Shown: positions 21,991-33,968, counted from the stretch's first letter. The stretch: 64,000 nucleotides of DNA from Hymenopus coronatus (GCA_030762935.1 CM060881.1:97080001-97144000), one strand, 5' to 3'. Translations and numbers: made by a program. The notes: generated by a model not told the origin, from the letters alone.

Positions 21991-22231
21991 TTCTTTAAAA
22001 TATTCAAATAGATTTAATTTAATTTTGGGCTAAAGTAAACTTTATTGGGAGGATAGACCTTGGTCTTTTCTACTCAGTATACCCCCCACAATCTGATCGA
22101 ATACACCCCTAACAAACCGATACAGTGGAAATGATAGACCAGAAAGGAAATGGGAGGGGGAAAACCGGAAAGGGTAGGAATGAGGGATATAAATACGTGG
22201 CAAAATATGAGACCATAGATTAAATGGCATG

Positions 22232-22305
22232 GTACGTTACATTATGTTATGCTAAGTTATGTTATCCTATGCTATGTTATGTTATTACGTTATGTTATGT
22301 TATGC
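22232..22305. repeat. Tandem TTATG pentamer array
   Basis: Roughly a dozen imperfect repeats of the unit TTATG (with ATTACG and CTATG variants). It is flanked by unassigned sequence at 21991-22231 and 22306-22629. Confidence 0.8.
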
Positions 22306-22629
22306 GAACCTACGACTTCAGTTTTGTAAACGATTTGGTACCCGCAAATGTAGAAACCGTGTATATTTTCAGTGCTTAGGAAGAAATTCAAGACCATCAT
22401 GGTGAATGAACAAAATGTTAAGGAAAGAGTGAAACTTAAGACATTCCTCTTTACTTAAGGTATCAGTGAAACTTAAGAAATAATAAATACAATAAAACAC
22501 TAAAACACTCTTTTTTTCTAACTTTCAGTTTCTCTAATACCTTAATTTTAGCCGGAGTTTTACTTAAATTATGTGTACACATAGCAAATAAGGAAGATTA
22601 TATTTTTGTAATAAGTTATTTGGGTATTT

Positions 22630-23115
22630 GTGTCCGTGAACATCATAGCATAAAAATGAAAAATCGGATAAGTACCAAAACGGAATTTAAGTTCAACATC
22701 TTCCAAGGATTGGACAAGGACTTAACAGAAAATTATATCAACTCAAATTAAATATTTTTCTTTTTCATAATAAGTGTATAGTATTATAACTGGATATAGA
22801 AATGTTTATTATAATGACACTTAAAATAATGACAAATAACACGCATTTCTAGGATTTATCGAATGATATGTTATAATTGTAAAACCCTAAGAGAATAATA
22901 TCTTACTTCAAAAATATGTGGATCTCATGGCACAATTTATGACATAAAATGTTCTGTGGCGTAACTCATTAGAGATTCTTTGTTATTCTATTGGATTGGA
23001 TTTTCAAATACTCTTAATTTTCTTAACTCCAACTCCCTGTTATTTGTTTATCTGTTATTTTATTTTCCATGAAAGCAATTTCAGAGCCATCACATAGAGA
23101 TCTGCTTTGAAAAGG
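22630..23115 (-). repeat. A-repeat copy (antisense, diverged)
   Basis: Recognised by CATCTTCCAAGGATTGGACA, a block like AAACCCTAAGAG, GTGGATCTCATGGCACAATT, ACTCCAACTCCCTGTTATTT and CAGAGCCATCACATAGAGAT in antisense order. Both ends are missing. Confidence 0.5.
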
Positions 23116-23194
23116 CTGATACTTTCTACTTATATTGACAAACATATTCAATGAAGGTTTACCTGTACTACAGTTTACCCAAACATTCTATCCT

Positions 23195-23985
23195 GCGATA
23201 TCACCGGATATAGATCTTTTGAGGGTCGCTGCTCCCGAAAAGAGAATTTTTATAAAAAGGTCGGTGTAGTGTTTTTCTGTATGTTTTTGTGTCTATGAAA
23301 AGCAAACACGTATACGTAATGTCGTTTAATGCCAAATTTGGAATTTCAGTTCAATATCTTTCAACAATCTGACAAGAAGATTTTCAGATAAATCTTCCCA
23401 CTCTAAAATGTTCTTACGTGGAGGACTTTTGGAAGTTTAAATTTTCTCGAAAATTTCTCAAATGATATTGCTTAATACACTAAAGATATTACATTACAAA
23501 AGAAATTCATTATTTTGAATTGTCTGGGAATAACCTCTGAAGTCATTTTCATTTTGGATGACCTTTGCATAATTGGCAAACCATAAGAAATAGACAAAAT
23601 CTAAACATATAAATACAGAAAATGCAAACCTCACTAAAGCACATTAAATGAAATACATTTCTTTTGGAACTAATAATTTCCTAATATTTCTAGTTTTTTG
23701 TTTAAATATGACTTATTTATACTTTTCTTAAATCAAAAACTGTAGTTCGGTTTTTTTCTCTGTCTTTTCGTCCTGGTCATGTGTATAAAACGAAATTTTA
23801 AGGTCATCAAATTGTGACAAACTCTTAAAAGATTCAATCTTTGCTTTAGTTTAATGTATTTTCTATTTTTTTAACCTATAAGATAATTTGTAATAAAACC
23901 GTAAAGTAGATAGAACAATATGCTTTTGTAAGAATAGTTTATTACAGAATAAGTAGAGAAAGCCATGTGATCTTTTTAATTTGGT
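23195..23985 (-). repeat. A-repeat, near full-length copy (antisense)
   Basis: In antisense order it shows GATATCACCGGATATAGATC, GCCAAATTTGGAATTTCAGT, CAAGAAGATTTTCAGATAAA, TGGATGACCTTTGCATAATT, GGCAAACCATAAGAAATAGA, CTTTGCTTTAGTTTAATGTA and GTAGAGAAAGCCATGTG at the 5' end. Confidence 0.65.
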
Positions 23986-24864
23986 AATATAGTTAATTGG
24001 GTGAGTATGGCCATAGTTTCAACCATCTACAGTGACACGGACACTTTTAAAGTTTTTTCTACTTGTGATGGCGCCTTCTAGGTAGTGATGATTCTGGGCG
24101 TCATGTGTGGACATTAAGTATTAAATCGGAGATAAAAGCCGTCGTATTATTGAAATGTGCCCGCTCGTAAAACTTGCGGCAGCGGAGCCATTAGACCACG
24201 GCACGTGCGAGAATACCTATTTTGAGTGAAGTTAGCTGCTTTTCTCTTCGTTCCAGAAGCTGTGCTCTGGTGAACGCATTTTGGAAATAAAACTTGTATA
24301 ACGTAAATTAGTTTGCATTTTTTTTTTCTTTGACAGTGATTAGAAAAAGTAAAAGAGGAAAAAATGAAAGTAATATCATCTATACCTATTTTGCCGAAGT
24401 CGATATACCCATGTGACTCAATTCGACATATGTTATTAGTGCTCCACGAAGTCAGAAGGTATAGGAATTCTTATTAGCTAGTTTTAGGTTATCTATGTTA
24501 CACGCAAATTTCTATCAATATAAAGAAAGTAAATAACAGCTGTAGGGGTCACTGACGGTAGCAAAACAGTTTTCTGGGTGGTGTCTGCAAATTCCCAAAA
24601 TCTCTGGGAGAAATGGGGCGGTTTGTTACCTATAACGTCATTGCGTTAAACAGTAGCAATTCAACTTCATTCCCTACAATCCTAGAGATTCTATCTGTAT
24701 TATCAGAACTGGTTCTGAAAACGAATGGGACTCGAGACGTGTGAAATTGGGACTGAAAAATAAAACCGATTTGCTGATGGAAGTAGGGACGGCAGGTTAA
24801 ACCGGTTCACTATTGATAAGAAGCAGCACTATTCTTGCGACCCGATAATATTCTGATGGCCGGC
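23986..24864. other. Unassigned stretch
   Basis: A piece at about 24150-24212 read on the minus strand has an A-box-like GTGGTCTAATGGCTCC but no matching B box. Nothing else is recognised. Confidence 0.35.
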
Positions 24865-25045
24865 TTCAGTAGCCGTGGTCGTTGACACGTTTGGCGTTGC
24901 CGCGAAAGGCCGCGAATTTGAATTCCGCTTTAGGCATGTATGTTTAGTGTTGTGTGTTTCTGTGTTGTGTTTTATGTAAGTCATTCTCTGTTCTCTGATG
25001 CCCATTAGGTTACGCCTGGAGGCTTATATGAGGGAAGAAAACTAT
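24865..25045 (+). mobile_element. tRNA-headed SINE (single copy)
   Basis: The head has an A-box-like TCAGTAGCCGTGGTCGTTGA and a B-box-like GCGAATTTGAATTCCGC. A GT-rich body (GTGTTGTGTGTTTCTGTGTT) and TTACGCCTGGAGGCTTATAT follow, the latter containing a small hairpin. No second copy was found in the window, so the family status is inferred from the head only. Confidence 0.5.
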
Positions 25046-25574
25046 TCTGATGCTCACTCTTCTAGTGCAAAACTAGCATAACTGCCTTTCTCAGTACTTA
25101 TACCATTCCTAAAATATTTGTATCGAGAAAAGTATCCATACGTTGGTAGTAACACTTTTTGGATTAATAATTATAATGATACAAATACTGAAACATCTTC
25201 CCTGGACACTGTTGGCTATTATGTAGTTAGACGCGTTTCAAGAGATCGTCCCTCTCATCCTCAGCTATTTTAGGTTCCGAATTAGTAGTTTTGCCGAATT
25301 ATTGGACGTCAATAATTTTAACAGGAATTCCAAAGTTAATCATTGTAGATAACATGCAAATAATTACACTATGTATGTTAAATGTAGAAACATTTTTCTT
25401 TTTCTGATTCAAGGATTTGATTATTTCCTGTTCCGAAACCAAAGTGTTATAGAAACAGGTGTTTTCATCCCTTTATGGGCGGTCATAATTATATTCCTAT
25501 ATTGAATGTTTATTAAGTTGAATGTTCATTTAAATAAAAAAAAATATTATGTAAAAAGAAAAAATTACTATTCT
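25046..25574. other. Unassigned AT-rich stretch
   Basis: No repeat or coding signal recognised. Confidence 0.4.
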
Positions 25575-25850
25575 TGAGCACTGTTGCTTAAACAACGTCT
25601 CTGATACCAAGTTTTACTTCCGTATCTCCATCCTCTTCTTCTTCTACAGAATTGTAAATTCTACAGTTTTTTGTATTCCGCAAAATTTATAAATATACGC
25701 AATGCATCAACAACTTGCTGTCATGAGACTTTAGCTTCCTCGGTCATGACTGCTTCTTCTCCTTATTCATCGGAACTTTTTCATTCATCTTTATGTATAA
25801 TCTGTTCGTCACTCAGTTCTTTGGCAACTGGCACAGTTTTAATCGATTTC
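25575..25850 (-). pseudogene. Possible pogo/Tigger-like transposase C-terminal remnant
   Basis: The minus strand, read with in-frame stops, gives an acidic segment starting near AKELSDEQIIHKDE. It then runs through EEAVMTEEAKVS and QQVVDALRIFINFAE to a basic end. In pogo/Tigger/jerky-like transposases an acidic tail with an 'LSDEEI' word followed by a short helix with alternating Ala/Leu is common. Upstream DDE motifs are not recognisable. No terminal TA-flanked inverted repeats were found. Overlapping plus-strand frames (25671-25853, 25793-26146) are likely shadows. Confidence 0.3.
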
Positions 25851-26177
25851 TAACTTATAACTTCCTCACGGTTACATCTCTTAAAGAGTTAACAACAAAA
25901 TTTACCAAAACTGGCACAATTTTTCAATTGCCTCTGCTGTGTGGTACAACTGCCTTCTCGAGAAAACTGTTTGAGCTTATAATTCCAACAGGCAAACAGG
26001 CAGCATTCGGATACTCTGTCATGGATCATATTTGCCACGTATTATTGGATATTGCTAGTTCGAGACGCAGCACATCTACCGGACTTACAGATTTTTACCC
26101 GGAAAGAACTCTGGGAGTTGAAACAGCGGATCTCTCGCAAATATGACAAGGTCTGCAATTATCCCCTCCCCCAAAAA

Positions 26178-26445
26178 TCGCCCTCCGTGGTGTAATGGTT
26201 ACAATGCTAACTTCACACACCCAAGGTTGCGGATTCAAACCCTGCGGAGGACGAAGGATTTTTTCGGGTGTAAGAATCCTTAGCATGGCTTTCTTCGGAA
26301 GGGAAGTAAAGCCGTTGGTCCCGTGGTGTAGATTTACGACACGTAAAAGAACCTCAAGCCTGATAGAGAGGCCTCTGAGCAAAATTAAGCGGTCTTTCAC
26401 GCCCAATTTAGAATGGGACGCTGAGAGCCACAGCAGTTAAAGAGC
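26178..26445 (+). mobile_element. SINE-2, best copy
   Basis: The tRNA-like head reads CCGTGGTGTAATGGTTACAA (A box) and GGTTGCGGATTCAAACCC (B box). The body has GGAAGGGAAGTAAAGCCGTT, GGTCCCGTGGTGTAGATTTA and ACACGTAAAAGAACCTCAAG. The end lies near CAGCAGTTAAAGAGCGTCC. A degraded second copy lies at 692-805 in the other orientation. The frame at 26195-26440 is incidental. Confidence 0.7.
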
Positions 26446-26786
26446 GTCCATAAATAACACGCCACTTACATTTCCCCCCAAAAAATATTCTCGCTTCTTG
26501 TGTGTGTCTCTCTCTCTGTTCCCTGGACCCTTTCCCTTCAGCTCATAAACACGAAAACAAATTAAATAATAAGAAGCAGGGATATTAAAGCAACCAAAAT
26601 ATGCAAAAAAAAAAATTAAAAAAAAAGAAAAAGAAGCAGATAAATAAAAAATAGGTAGATAATGGCAACAAAAAGAAAAAATAGTATAGCCTTTGCTCGA
26701 AGTCAAAGGGTGTACTTTCTTCTCAATTTAAAATAAGAGAAAAGAAAAAAGAAAAAAATTCACCGGTTGACGAATATACGAAACTA
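26446..26786. other. Unassigned, A-rich
   Basis: A-rich low-complexity sequence at about 26600-26760 with irregular AAAAAGAAAAA units. No other feature. Confidence 0.4.
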
Positions 26787-27575
26787 CCCGAAAAAATCTG
26801 ATTTGTTACATACACACGGTTTTCTCTAACTATTCTACAAACAAACTTCTTACAAACGATTATTCTTGGTTCTAATCCATGGTAATCGAAATAAGTGTTA
26901 ACAGAATGTTCTTATTATGTAATCCCTTATAAGCAGAAGGGAACTAAGGGAATACACTAAGTTATAGTGATAGTCAAATGCTTTAAAAGGATTTGTTATA
27001 CAACTATCAGTAAGATTATTTTCATAACCAGGAATAAAACAAAAGATACACGTCGACTTTCATTCTGAGAAAAGTATAAATATCTTAAAATCGAAACCAT
27101 AGCAAGGAATATTTCAAATACGGATAGCTTCACAACATGATAAGGTTTGACGAGATCTAATTTCTTAAGCAAGAGTCATTCAGAACGAGGAGGACCTCAG
27201 AACACTCAAAATTTGCATTTTAATTTGTCATGTATACATCTTTATTATAAGGTATTTTAATTTAAATCGATATAATGATTTTTGAGAAATCAAACAATTC
27301 CAAAATGTTTCCATGTAAAGTGTAGTTTGGGGTGGAGGGATTTTTTTGTGTTGTATCCCTGTGAAATACTAAACTTAAACACCCAATTTGGTAGTTAGCG
27401 ACTTTTCATTTTTGAGTTGTGCTGTTCACAGACACACGCACATCTTTTTCTAAAATATTCATTTTTATTCAGGGGGTTCAAAACATATTTCCGATGAAAT
27501 CTCGGTACCAATTTTTTTGGTGGAATACAGCACCTACTCTAATTAGTATATACGTTGTACATATGAGCTAGAGAA
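26787..27575 (+). repeat. A-repeat, near full-length copy (sense)
   Basis: The 5' end is AAATCTGATTTGTTACATAC. Then come GGGAATACACTAAGTTATAG, TGTAGTTTGGGGTGGAGGGA, AACTTAAACACCCAATTTGG, CACAGACACACGCAC and ATGAAATCTCGGTACCAATT. The palindrome is worn (CCTACTCTAATTAGTATATA...GAGCTAGAGAAGT). Confidence 0.7.
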
Positions 27576-28374
27576 GTTGGCTTAATCGGTGGCGGATTAC
27601 TGAAAATCCCGAACAGTAGAATCCCGGACTAAAGAGCATCTACTCTAATCAGAAAGAACAAACGTTATCGTACGTTTTGTATTTTGCTATCGTTCAAAGC
27701 TTTTCAATGTATTATAATTAATTGCTTTATTCTTAAAACATTGATTTTTCAGCAATCTGCTTTCTATACTACTTATCTACAGTAAGTAGAGAATTAATTA
27801 TTACTAATGCATATAACTGGAGTGAAAAAGTAGTTAAACGCTGCAAACATGAAGATATTATTGAAGATGAATAAAGTGAATGGATCAGACCACACTAAAT
27901 GGCTGTAGGTTATTGTTATATATTGTAAATTAGAAGAATTTAATTGAAGATTTGAGTTTAAACGGAATGATGCTATAATCACGGTTGGCGATTGTGGATA
28001 TAATTATATTTTATTTTATTTTCCGATATAGAAGTTTCCCTAAGCAAAAAATAAAAATAAAATTAAAAATAAATACTACGAAATTAGATTAACCATAATT
28101 GTATAACAATAATATTACATCTTGGGGAAAAGCCGTAATAGGAAAACCCCCAAAAAATAACAGGCAGTTGCAATAGCAAAATAACAAACATTTGAGTGGT
28201 AAAATAACAGAAAAATAATAAATATAAACAATTTATCTTTCAAAAATATGTAGCGAAAAGTGTAACATAAAATATTTATTGTTAATTAGCAGCACATAAA
28301 TTATTTATACAAATATTAATGAAGTTGATGAAAGTTGATTTTTCATTCCAAAGTTCTTCAGTTCTTCAGAATGA
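27576..28374. other. Unassigned AT-rich stretch
   Basis: Very AT-rich, especially 27990-28330. No repeat or gene recognised. Confidence 0.4.
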
Positions 28375-28765
28375 TCTCAGACTCCAGCCATAATGCTCAT
28401 CACCTCAATTTGGTGAAGTTGGTGTAAGATCTTATACGGTGGTTCATGTATTAATTTCTCTTCTACATGAACTTCAAATTCTAATTTTCGTGGATCTCAA
28501 ATCTAACCGTAGGATGCATATATATCCAAAATATCCATCCTCCAGGTTTGAAGATTATTACTCTCAGCAATTAAAGTTCCATACACCTCTTCGTGTACTA
28601 TAAAATCTTCGTCTCATAGGGTACTGAAAATGCTGCTTCTAATTTTGTGATACCTGTGGTCGCGTAACATGGCATTAAATGGACAGGAAGGTTTCACTCC
28701 CCTGTATCTTCTGCAGTGGTTGTCTTGGCTCTGGTGCAACATTGACGGTCATCTTTATGGCTTCG
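28375..28765 (-). pseudogene. Non-LTR retrotransposon polyprotein, C-terminal remnant
   Basis: On the minus strand, with several stops and frame changes, the pieces follow the order seen after the reverse-transcriptase domain in arthropod non-LTR retrotransposon polyproteins. A worn zinc-binding-like patch comes first. A segment RYHKIRSSIF follows, then VHEEVYGTLI, WRMDILDI, HPTVRFEIHE (about 28497-28516) and EVHVEEKLIHEP. It ends in a worn GLMVGARG-like word (SIMAGV). The '(D/H)PT-R-E' word after a short 'R-D-I' segment is the strongest cue. The reverse-transcriptase domain itself is not present and the 5' part is lost. The A-repeat at 28797 starts just beyond. The exact clade is inference. 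Confidence 0.6.
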
Positions 28766-28796
28766 GTACTTTCAAAGTTGAAGAGACGTTAAAAAT

Positions 28797-29870
28797 AACA
28801 AATGAAAAATATCATCTGTTCTATTCACATTACTTTCTCTACATATTTGTAGCGAATTATTGTTAAAAAGTTAAATGTTCTATCTACTTCATGTTAGTGA
28901 GATAAACATTAGCAGAAATTATCTTATTACTTAGTTCATTGTAAATAGAAGGGAAATAGAGAGAAGCATAGGCTAAAGCGATAGTCAAATCTCTTAAAAC
29001 CTGGTTGCTATGTGATTGAAATTCCTTTTTTTCTAAGACCAGAAGTTGACAAATTCCCGTATAAGAAAAGTATACGTATTTTAAAGCTAAAGCCAATAAC
29101 AAATAATATATCAGAAATGGCCAGCCCTACCAAAAGCACGTGTATGACATAGTTATGTGTTTTAACGACATCTACGTTTTCATGTAGTAAGCTTTAATTT
29201 AACTATTGACGTTTACGAGTTATGCAACATTCATCCAGAATAAAAAAGTCTCCAAAGGGCATTTCCAGAAAATTCAGTATATACATTTTGTCATGTAAAT
29301 ATCTGTTATATAGAATATTTTAATCAAAATCGTTGGAGCCATTTTTTGACGAAATTAAAATTTTCGAAAATTTTTCCTTATAGAGGGCCGTTTGAGGTGA
29401 GGGATTTTCTTGAAAATCTTTGTGAGGCATCCTTGGGAAATACCAAGTTTGGCATTTAACGAACTTTTCTTTTTCAGCTATGCTGCCTACACACACTGCA
29501 TATAAACCAGAATTTTTCTTAAAATGGATTCAGGGGGTCTCAAAACATGTATTTACGTTGAAATCCCGATATCGATATTTGGGTACAATGCAGTATCTTC
29601 GCTATTTACGGGCCGCACCGTGACCGAGTGGTTAGACTACTCGTCTCTCACCTAGACGGGCCGGGTTCAATCCCAAGCAACCGCATGTGAGATTTGTGGT
29701 GGACAAAGCGGCACAGGGGCGGGTTTTTTCCGGGTTCTCTGGTTTCCCCCGCCAACGGTACTCCATCTTCATTGTCATGCCTGAGATGCCATGGTAGTAA
29801 AAGCGGGCGTTAAACACTATCAAAAAATATTCTCTATCCACTATGTACATTGTACTCAAAATTAACAGAA
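28797..29870 (+). repeat. A-repeat, full-length copy split by SINE-1
   Basis: It begins ATCTGTTCTATTCACATTAC and runs through all blocks, including AATCGTTGGAGCCATTTTTT and GGATTCAGGGGGTCTCAAAA. It is interrupted at about 29610 by SINE-1. The terminal part resumes after the SINE as TTCTCTATCCACTATGTACA and ends near GAAAGAGAGTAGTG. Confidence 0.8.
29611..29827 (+). mobile_element. SINE-1, most complete copy, nested in an A-repeat
   Basis: The tRNA-like head is well kept: GGCCGCACCGTGACCGAGTG, GTTAGACTAC (A box), then CTCGTCTCTCACC and CCGGGTTCAATCCC (B box). The body has TGGACAAAGCGGCACAGGGG, TTCTCTGGTTTCCCCCGCC and CTCCATCTTCATTG, and ends GGGCGTTAAACACTATCAAA. The flanks TCTTCGCTATT and ATTCTCTATC look like a worn target duplication. 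It lies inside the terminal palindrome of the host A-repeat, so it inserted after that repeat. Confidence 0.85.
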
Positions 29871-31007
29871 AGAGAGTAGTGATTTTAGTTTATAAAACTA
29901 AAATTAACGAGTCGGTTTAGATTATATGAATGTCTCAAACATCGAATGGTTGTACAGATTCCCAATATTTTCTTCTTCCTTTGGGGTCCTTGGGTTACGG
30001 GCTGATTCCAGAGATAATTCAGAAACCAATAAATGTTATTATAATGTTAAGACAACATTCAACATCAATGATGAAGTAGCAAACAAAGACTAGTGTCTCG
30101 CTACGCAGGACATTTTCAATGCATTTAACTTCAATTGCGTACAAATAAACGTAGAAAACTTTCATACAAACGGATCTCTAAATATATTCTGTTGATATCA
30201 GTTTACACCTAAAAGGATGTTTTTAATTAATAGAATTTTTAATGGTGGTAGAAACTTTATCTATGTATGACCAGCCCTAAAGAAGCAATCTCTTTTGCTT
30301 TGAATACAAATCCCACACATACATTAGGGGAATTAGGTTATGAACACATTCTCCAAATTCATTATAATAGAATGACAATTTTACTTAAATAACCTTTAAA
30401 AGAAAACTTTAAACCCAAATAAGCAAACTAAGAAATAAAAGCTAAAAGATAAAAATACCTTTATTGCCGGTATAAGTTGCGAAAGAGCACCCGGAAACGT
30501 TCCATCTGAGTGGCTGGAAGGTTTGCTTCGCATAGACGGTGAATACCAGCCGGAGCCCCTGAGTGAATCCGTCTCGTATTGGTTTAATGTCATAAATCAG
30601 ACACTAAAACTTTAATTTATAAATACAGTTTGGCTTCAGGTTCAGAAGCGAGGCAAAGACGAAAAATAGGTGTAGTACTAGAACCAAGAAAGGAGTGGAT
30701 TTCGGAGTGGCCGAGGCTGTTTAGTATTTTCTTACCAACATACGCCACTGCACAATTCCATACACTTGATTCTATAAGGTAGAGAAATAAGTTTGTTTAA
30801 AGTTGGTTATCTTCTTTTCGAATAACAACCAGATATCTTTAAACAGACAACAATTACTGTGGTAGGGAAAGAAAAAATGAGAGAATTGAAATTATTTTGA
30901 AGGGACTCATGACTCTCCAAAATAGTAGAAAAGGTGCGTGTATATATGTGTTTTGTTGACAGCAAAAATAATAAACCAAAAGTCGATTAAATACTAAATC
31001 CGCTATT
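29871..31007. other. Unassigned stretch
   Basis: AT-rich. A 65-codon minus-strand frame at 30396-30593 has no recognised domain. No repeat assigned. Confidence 0.4.
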
Positions 31008-31216
31008 TAGGACATAACACACCCCAAACTATTCTGTAAGTGGAACACGTTTCGATATTTTCGATTATATCAAAAATGGTTATAACGATTTTTAGTTTAA
31101 TATTGTGTTTTATAGATACCTACCTAGCTTGACATTTTTAACTTCTTGAGAGTATCCTCTGAAGTTCTGTTCATTCTGGATGATATTTGCATAACTGGTA
31201 AACCATAAGAGATACA
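31008..31216 (-). repeat. A-repeat internal fragment (antisense)
   Basis: It spans CACCCCAAACTATTCTGTAA to TGCATAACTGGTAAACCATA in antisense order and abuts the 3' end of the next antisense copy. The same central block therefore occurs twice within about 350 bp. Confidence 0.6.
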
Positions 31217-32030
31217 CTTTCATAGAAGATAGAGAAAGTGTTATATTTCATCCAAAAATTATAGACTGAGATCTCACCGAACATTTTTTCATGCTTTTGA
31301 AGGCTCCTTATTCTAACAAAAGAAAACATGTTTAAAAAAGGCCTGAGGTTGTGTGTGTGGAAGCCCATCTAAGAAACAATAAGTCAGTTAAACACCAAAC
31401 TTGATATTTAAGTTTAATGTCTTTCAAGGTTATGAAATTAAGATTTTCAGAACCCCACCAAATTCTCTTTACATGGAACAATTTTCGATTCTATCAAAAA
31501 TGGCTCTAATGAACTGTATTAAAATACTCTATGTTACAGGTAATTTACACGTATGACATTTTGAATTTCTTAAAAATAGCTTCTGCGCTTCTCTTCATTC
31601 TGAATGACTTTTGTATAACTTGTAAATCACAAGAGATAGACAAAAACTTACTGCACAAAAATGTAGATCTCGTTATAACACACAATCTATGTCATATACA
31701 TTTGTTTTGTAGAATTCACCACTTCCAATTTCTTCACTTTTAAAATAAGATTCTTTTCTCAAAATAAAAGTCGTCGTCTTTTGTTTTAGTCTGGTTATAC
31801 AAAGAGATCAGAGCTTCGTTCATATAGCGACAGCTTCTTAAACATTTGACTATCGCTTTGGCCTAGTGTATTCCTTTACTTTTTATACTCATTAAGAATT
31901 AAGTAAAAATACAATTTTGCTAATGTTTATCTAGAATAGCATAAATTCCACCGAGAATATGCTTTTATAAGAATAGTTTGTGCAAAATAGGTCAAGAAAG
32001 CTATGTGAATGGAGCACATAAGATTTGTCT
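31217..32030 (-). repeat. A-repeat, near full-length copy (antisense)
   Basis: The order is GATAGAGAAAGTGTTATATT, GACTGAGATCTCACCGAACA, AACACCAAACTTGATATTTA, TCTTCATTCTGAATGACTTT, AGAGATAGACAAAAACTTAC, TTGACTATCGCTTTGGCCTA and AAAGCTATGTGAATGGAGCA. The extreme palindrome arm is lost. Confidence 0.75.
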
Positions 32031-33209
32031 AATGGTAGCTGTTGGTAGAGAGATTTTTTATAGGCTTGCGAGACCAGCAAAATGTGCATACTGATTCTGA
32101 AATGTATTTCACACTATATAGACATACCATTTAATTTGTTTTCTATAAATAGACAACCGAAGAAAGTTAATGTGCCTCTACGGGCCGTAATAAGACTGGA
32201 CCTGTTATTAGGAACGTTGCCTTTACTCGGCTTCTTCCTCTGAATCCCTGACAGTTTTGTTTGTAATATTCTAAAAGCAACGCCCATAAGGCTGTTCAAC
32301 GTAACGTGCAATGGTAAAAATTGTGTTTCATCTGAGAGGCAGATTAAAAGGTAGCATTTCGACAACGCAAGCAGTTAAACAATTACAGCTGCAGTCTTTT
32401 TAATTCCGTGAAATCATCCCCACGCACACCAGCTAACATAAATTTGCATAAAGATGGGCTTGCCCGACGTAGGGTTATGGAGCAAAGGTACTTGCAGCCC
32501 CGGCTTGGGCAAGCTGTTGTTGTGTAAATTGCGTTATTAAAAAGGGATGAAAGATAAACGCACAGCGAGAAAAAGGCAGCGAATAAGAGGGAAAGGCAAG
32601 AGAAGAAGAATAATAAGCATAAAAGTGGCTTGAAGGGGAAGGTGAAGTAAGTGTATATTAGTGAAGGAGCAATTGTAGAGTTGCCTTCTGGAAAATGTGA
32701 GGGTACCACTCTCTCTTGATGTTCTAATGTTATTTTTCCCTGCATTTCTGCTTAAATAACTGTGTTGGTAAAAGGATTAACAAAAGGCTGCAACTAAAGT
32801 TAAATAAAGCCCTGGCGCAACAGCACAGTACCCACCTCACGACCGCTGCATTCTGAATCTCTTATATCATAGATGGAGAGCTTAGTTTGTTACTTCGCAT
32901 TTAAATATTTTCTTATACTTGTGGACAGAACAGAGAGGCCTTCCTTAGAAAACTACCAAAGCACACTCTGCAGGGCACACAACAAAGATTATAATGTGTG
33001 TCATAATCATCCGAAATGATTTCATATTTGGGATGTTACGAATGTATGCTATTGTGCATTGTAATCTGGTATCTTGAGAAAAAATGAAACGGATAATGAT
33101 ACTAATGACTTGTTGCACAACAGCAATTGAATTTATGTAAATATCAACATTGTTAGTTCCCGTAAATCTCTACGTCTTTAATTTTACTGTCTTTAGCACA
33201 TATGTAACA
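32031..33209. other. Unassigned stretch
   Basis: Open frames of 83 and 120 codons on the minus strand (32114-32365, 32383-32745) have no recognised domains. The second has a run of hydrophobic residues mid-frame, but nothing else supports a membrane protein gene. Confidence 0.3.
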
Positions 33210-33968
33210 TTCCTACATAGTAGATAGAGAATGCATTGTATTCCATCCAAAAATTCAATACCAAGATTTCAGTGAGGATTCCTAAATTCAAAAAAATCAT
33301 TTTCAGAAAAATATGCGAGCCCTAAACTTAAATTTATTACCTTCCAAGGACGCTACACAAAGATTTCAAGAAAATACTTCAACCCAAACTATCCTTTACA
33401 TGAAAATATTTTTGAAAATTTTGGTTTTCTTAAAAATGGCTCTAACGATTTTTATTCCAACGTTTTAATTAAAATACCGTATATTAAAAATATTTATATC
33501 ACAAGTAAAATGTAAATTCTGAATTTTTTGGGGAATACTCTCTGAGGATGTATTCATTCTGGATGCATTTTGTTGAATTTTTATATAATTTACTGCACAA
33601 AAATGTATATCTCGTTAAACCACGATTTTGTCATGTAATTTTTTTTGCACAGTTATTGACTTCCGTTTTAAACCACGTATATTTTCTAACGATGTCACTT
33701 GTCGTTTCATCTCTCTTTTGTTTTACTGGCAATACAAAGTGGGCCGAAGTTCAATTATTCACATCTCGGCCAGCTTTTAACAAATTTGACTATCGCTTTA
33801 GCCTAGCACATCCCCTTATTTCCCTTCCACTTTAAAAAAAGCATTTCTGCTAATGGTTATGTGGATTCTCATGATGTTGATGAAAGAATACATTTTTGTA
33901 AGAAACTTTTGTTTGCGGAACGGCCAGAAAAGCCATGTGAATGGAATACATCATATTTTTGCATATAT
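33210..33968 (-). repeat. A-repeat, near full-length copy (antisense)
   Basis: The antisense order is CATAGTAGATAGAGAATGCA, AAATTCAATACCAAGATTTC, AAGGACGCTACACAAAGATT, AATGGCTCTAACGATTTTTA, TTGACTATCGCTTTAGCCTA and AAGCCATGTGAATGGAATAC. Confidence 0.75.

Noticed and set aside
22232..22305. CRISPR-like array
   Set aside because: The units are 5-bp tandem repeats without spacers, and the sequence is eukaryotic in character.
32383..32745. 120-codon minus-strand frame with a hydrophobic middle
   Set aside because: No family resemblance, no splice or promoter support; the hydrophobic stretch comes from T-rich DNA.
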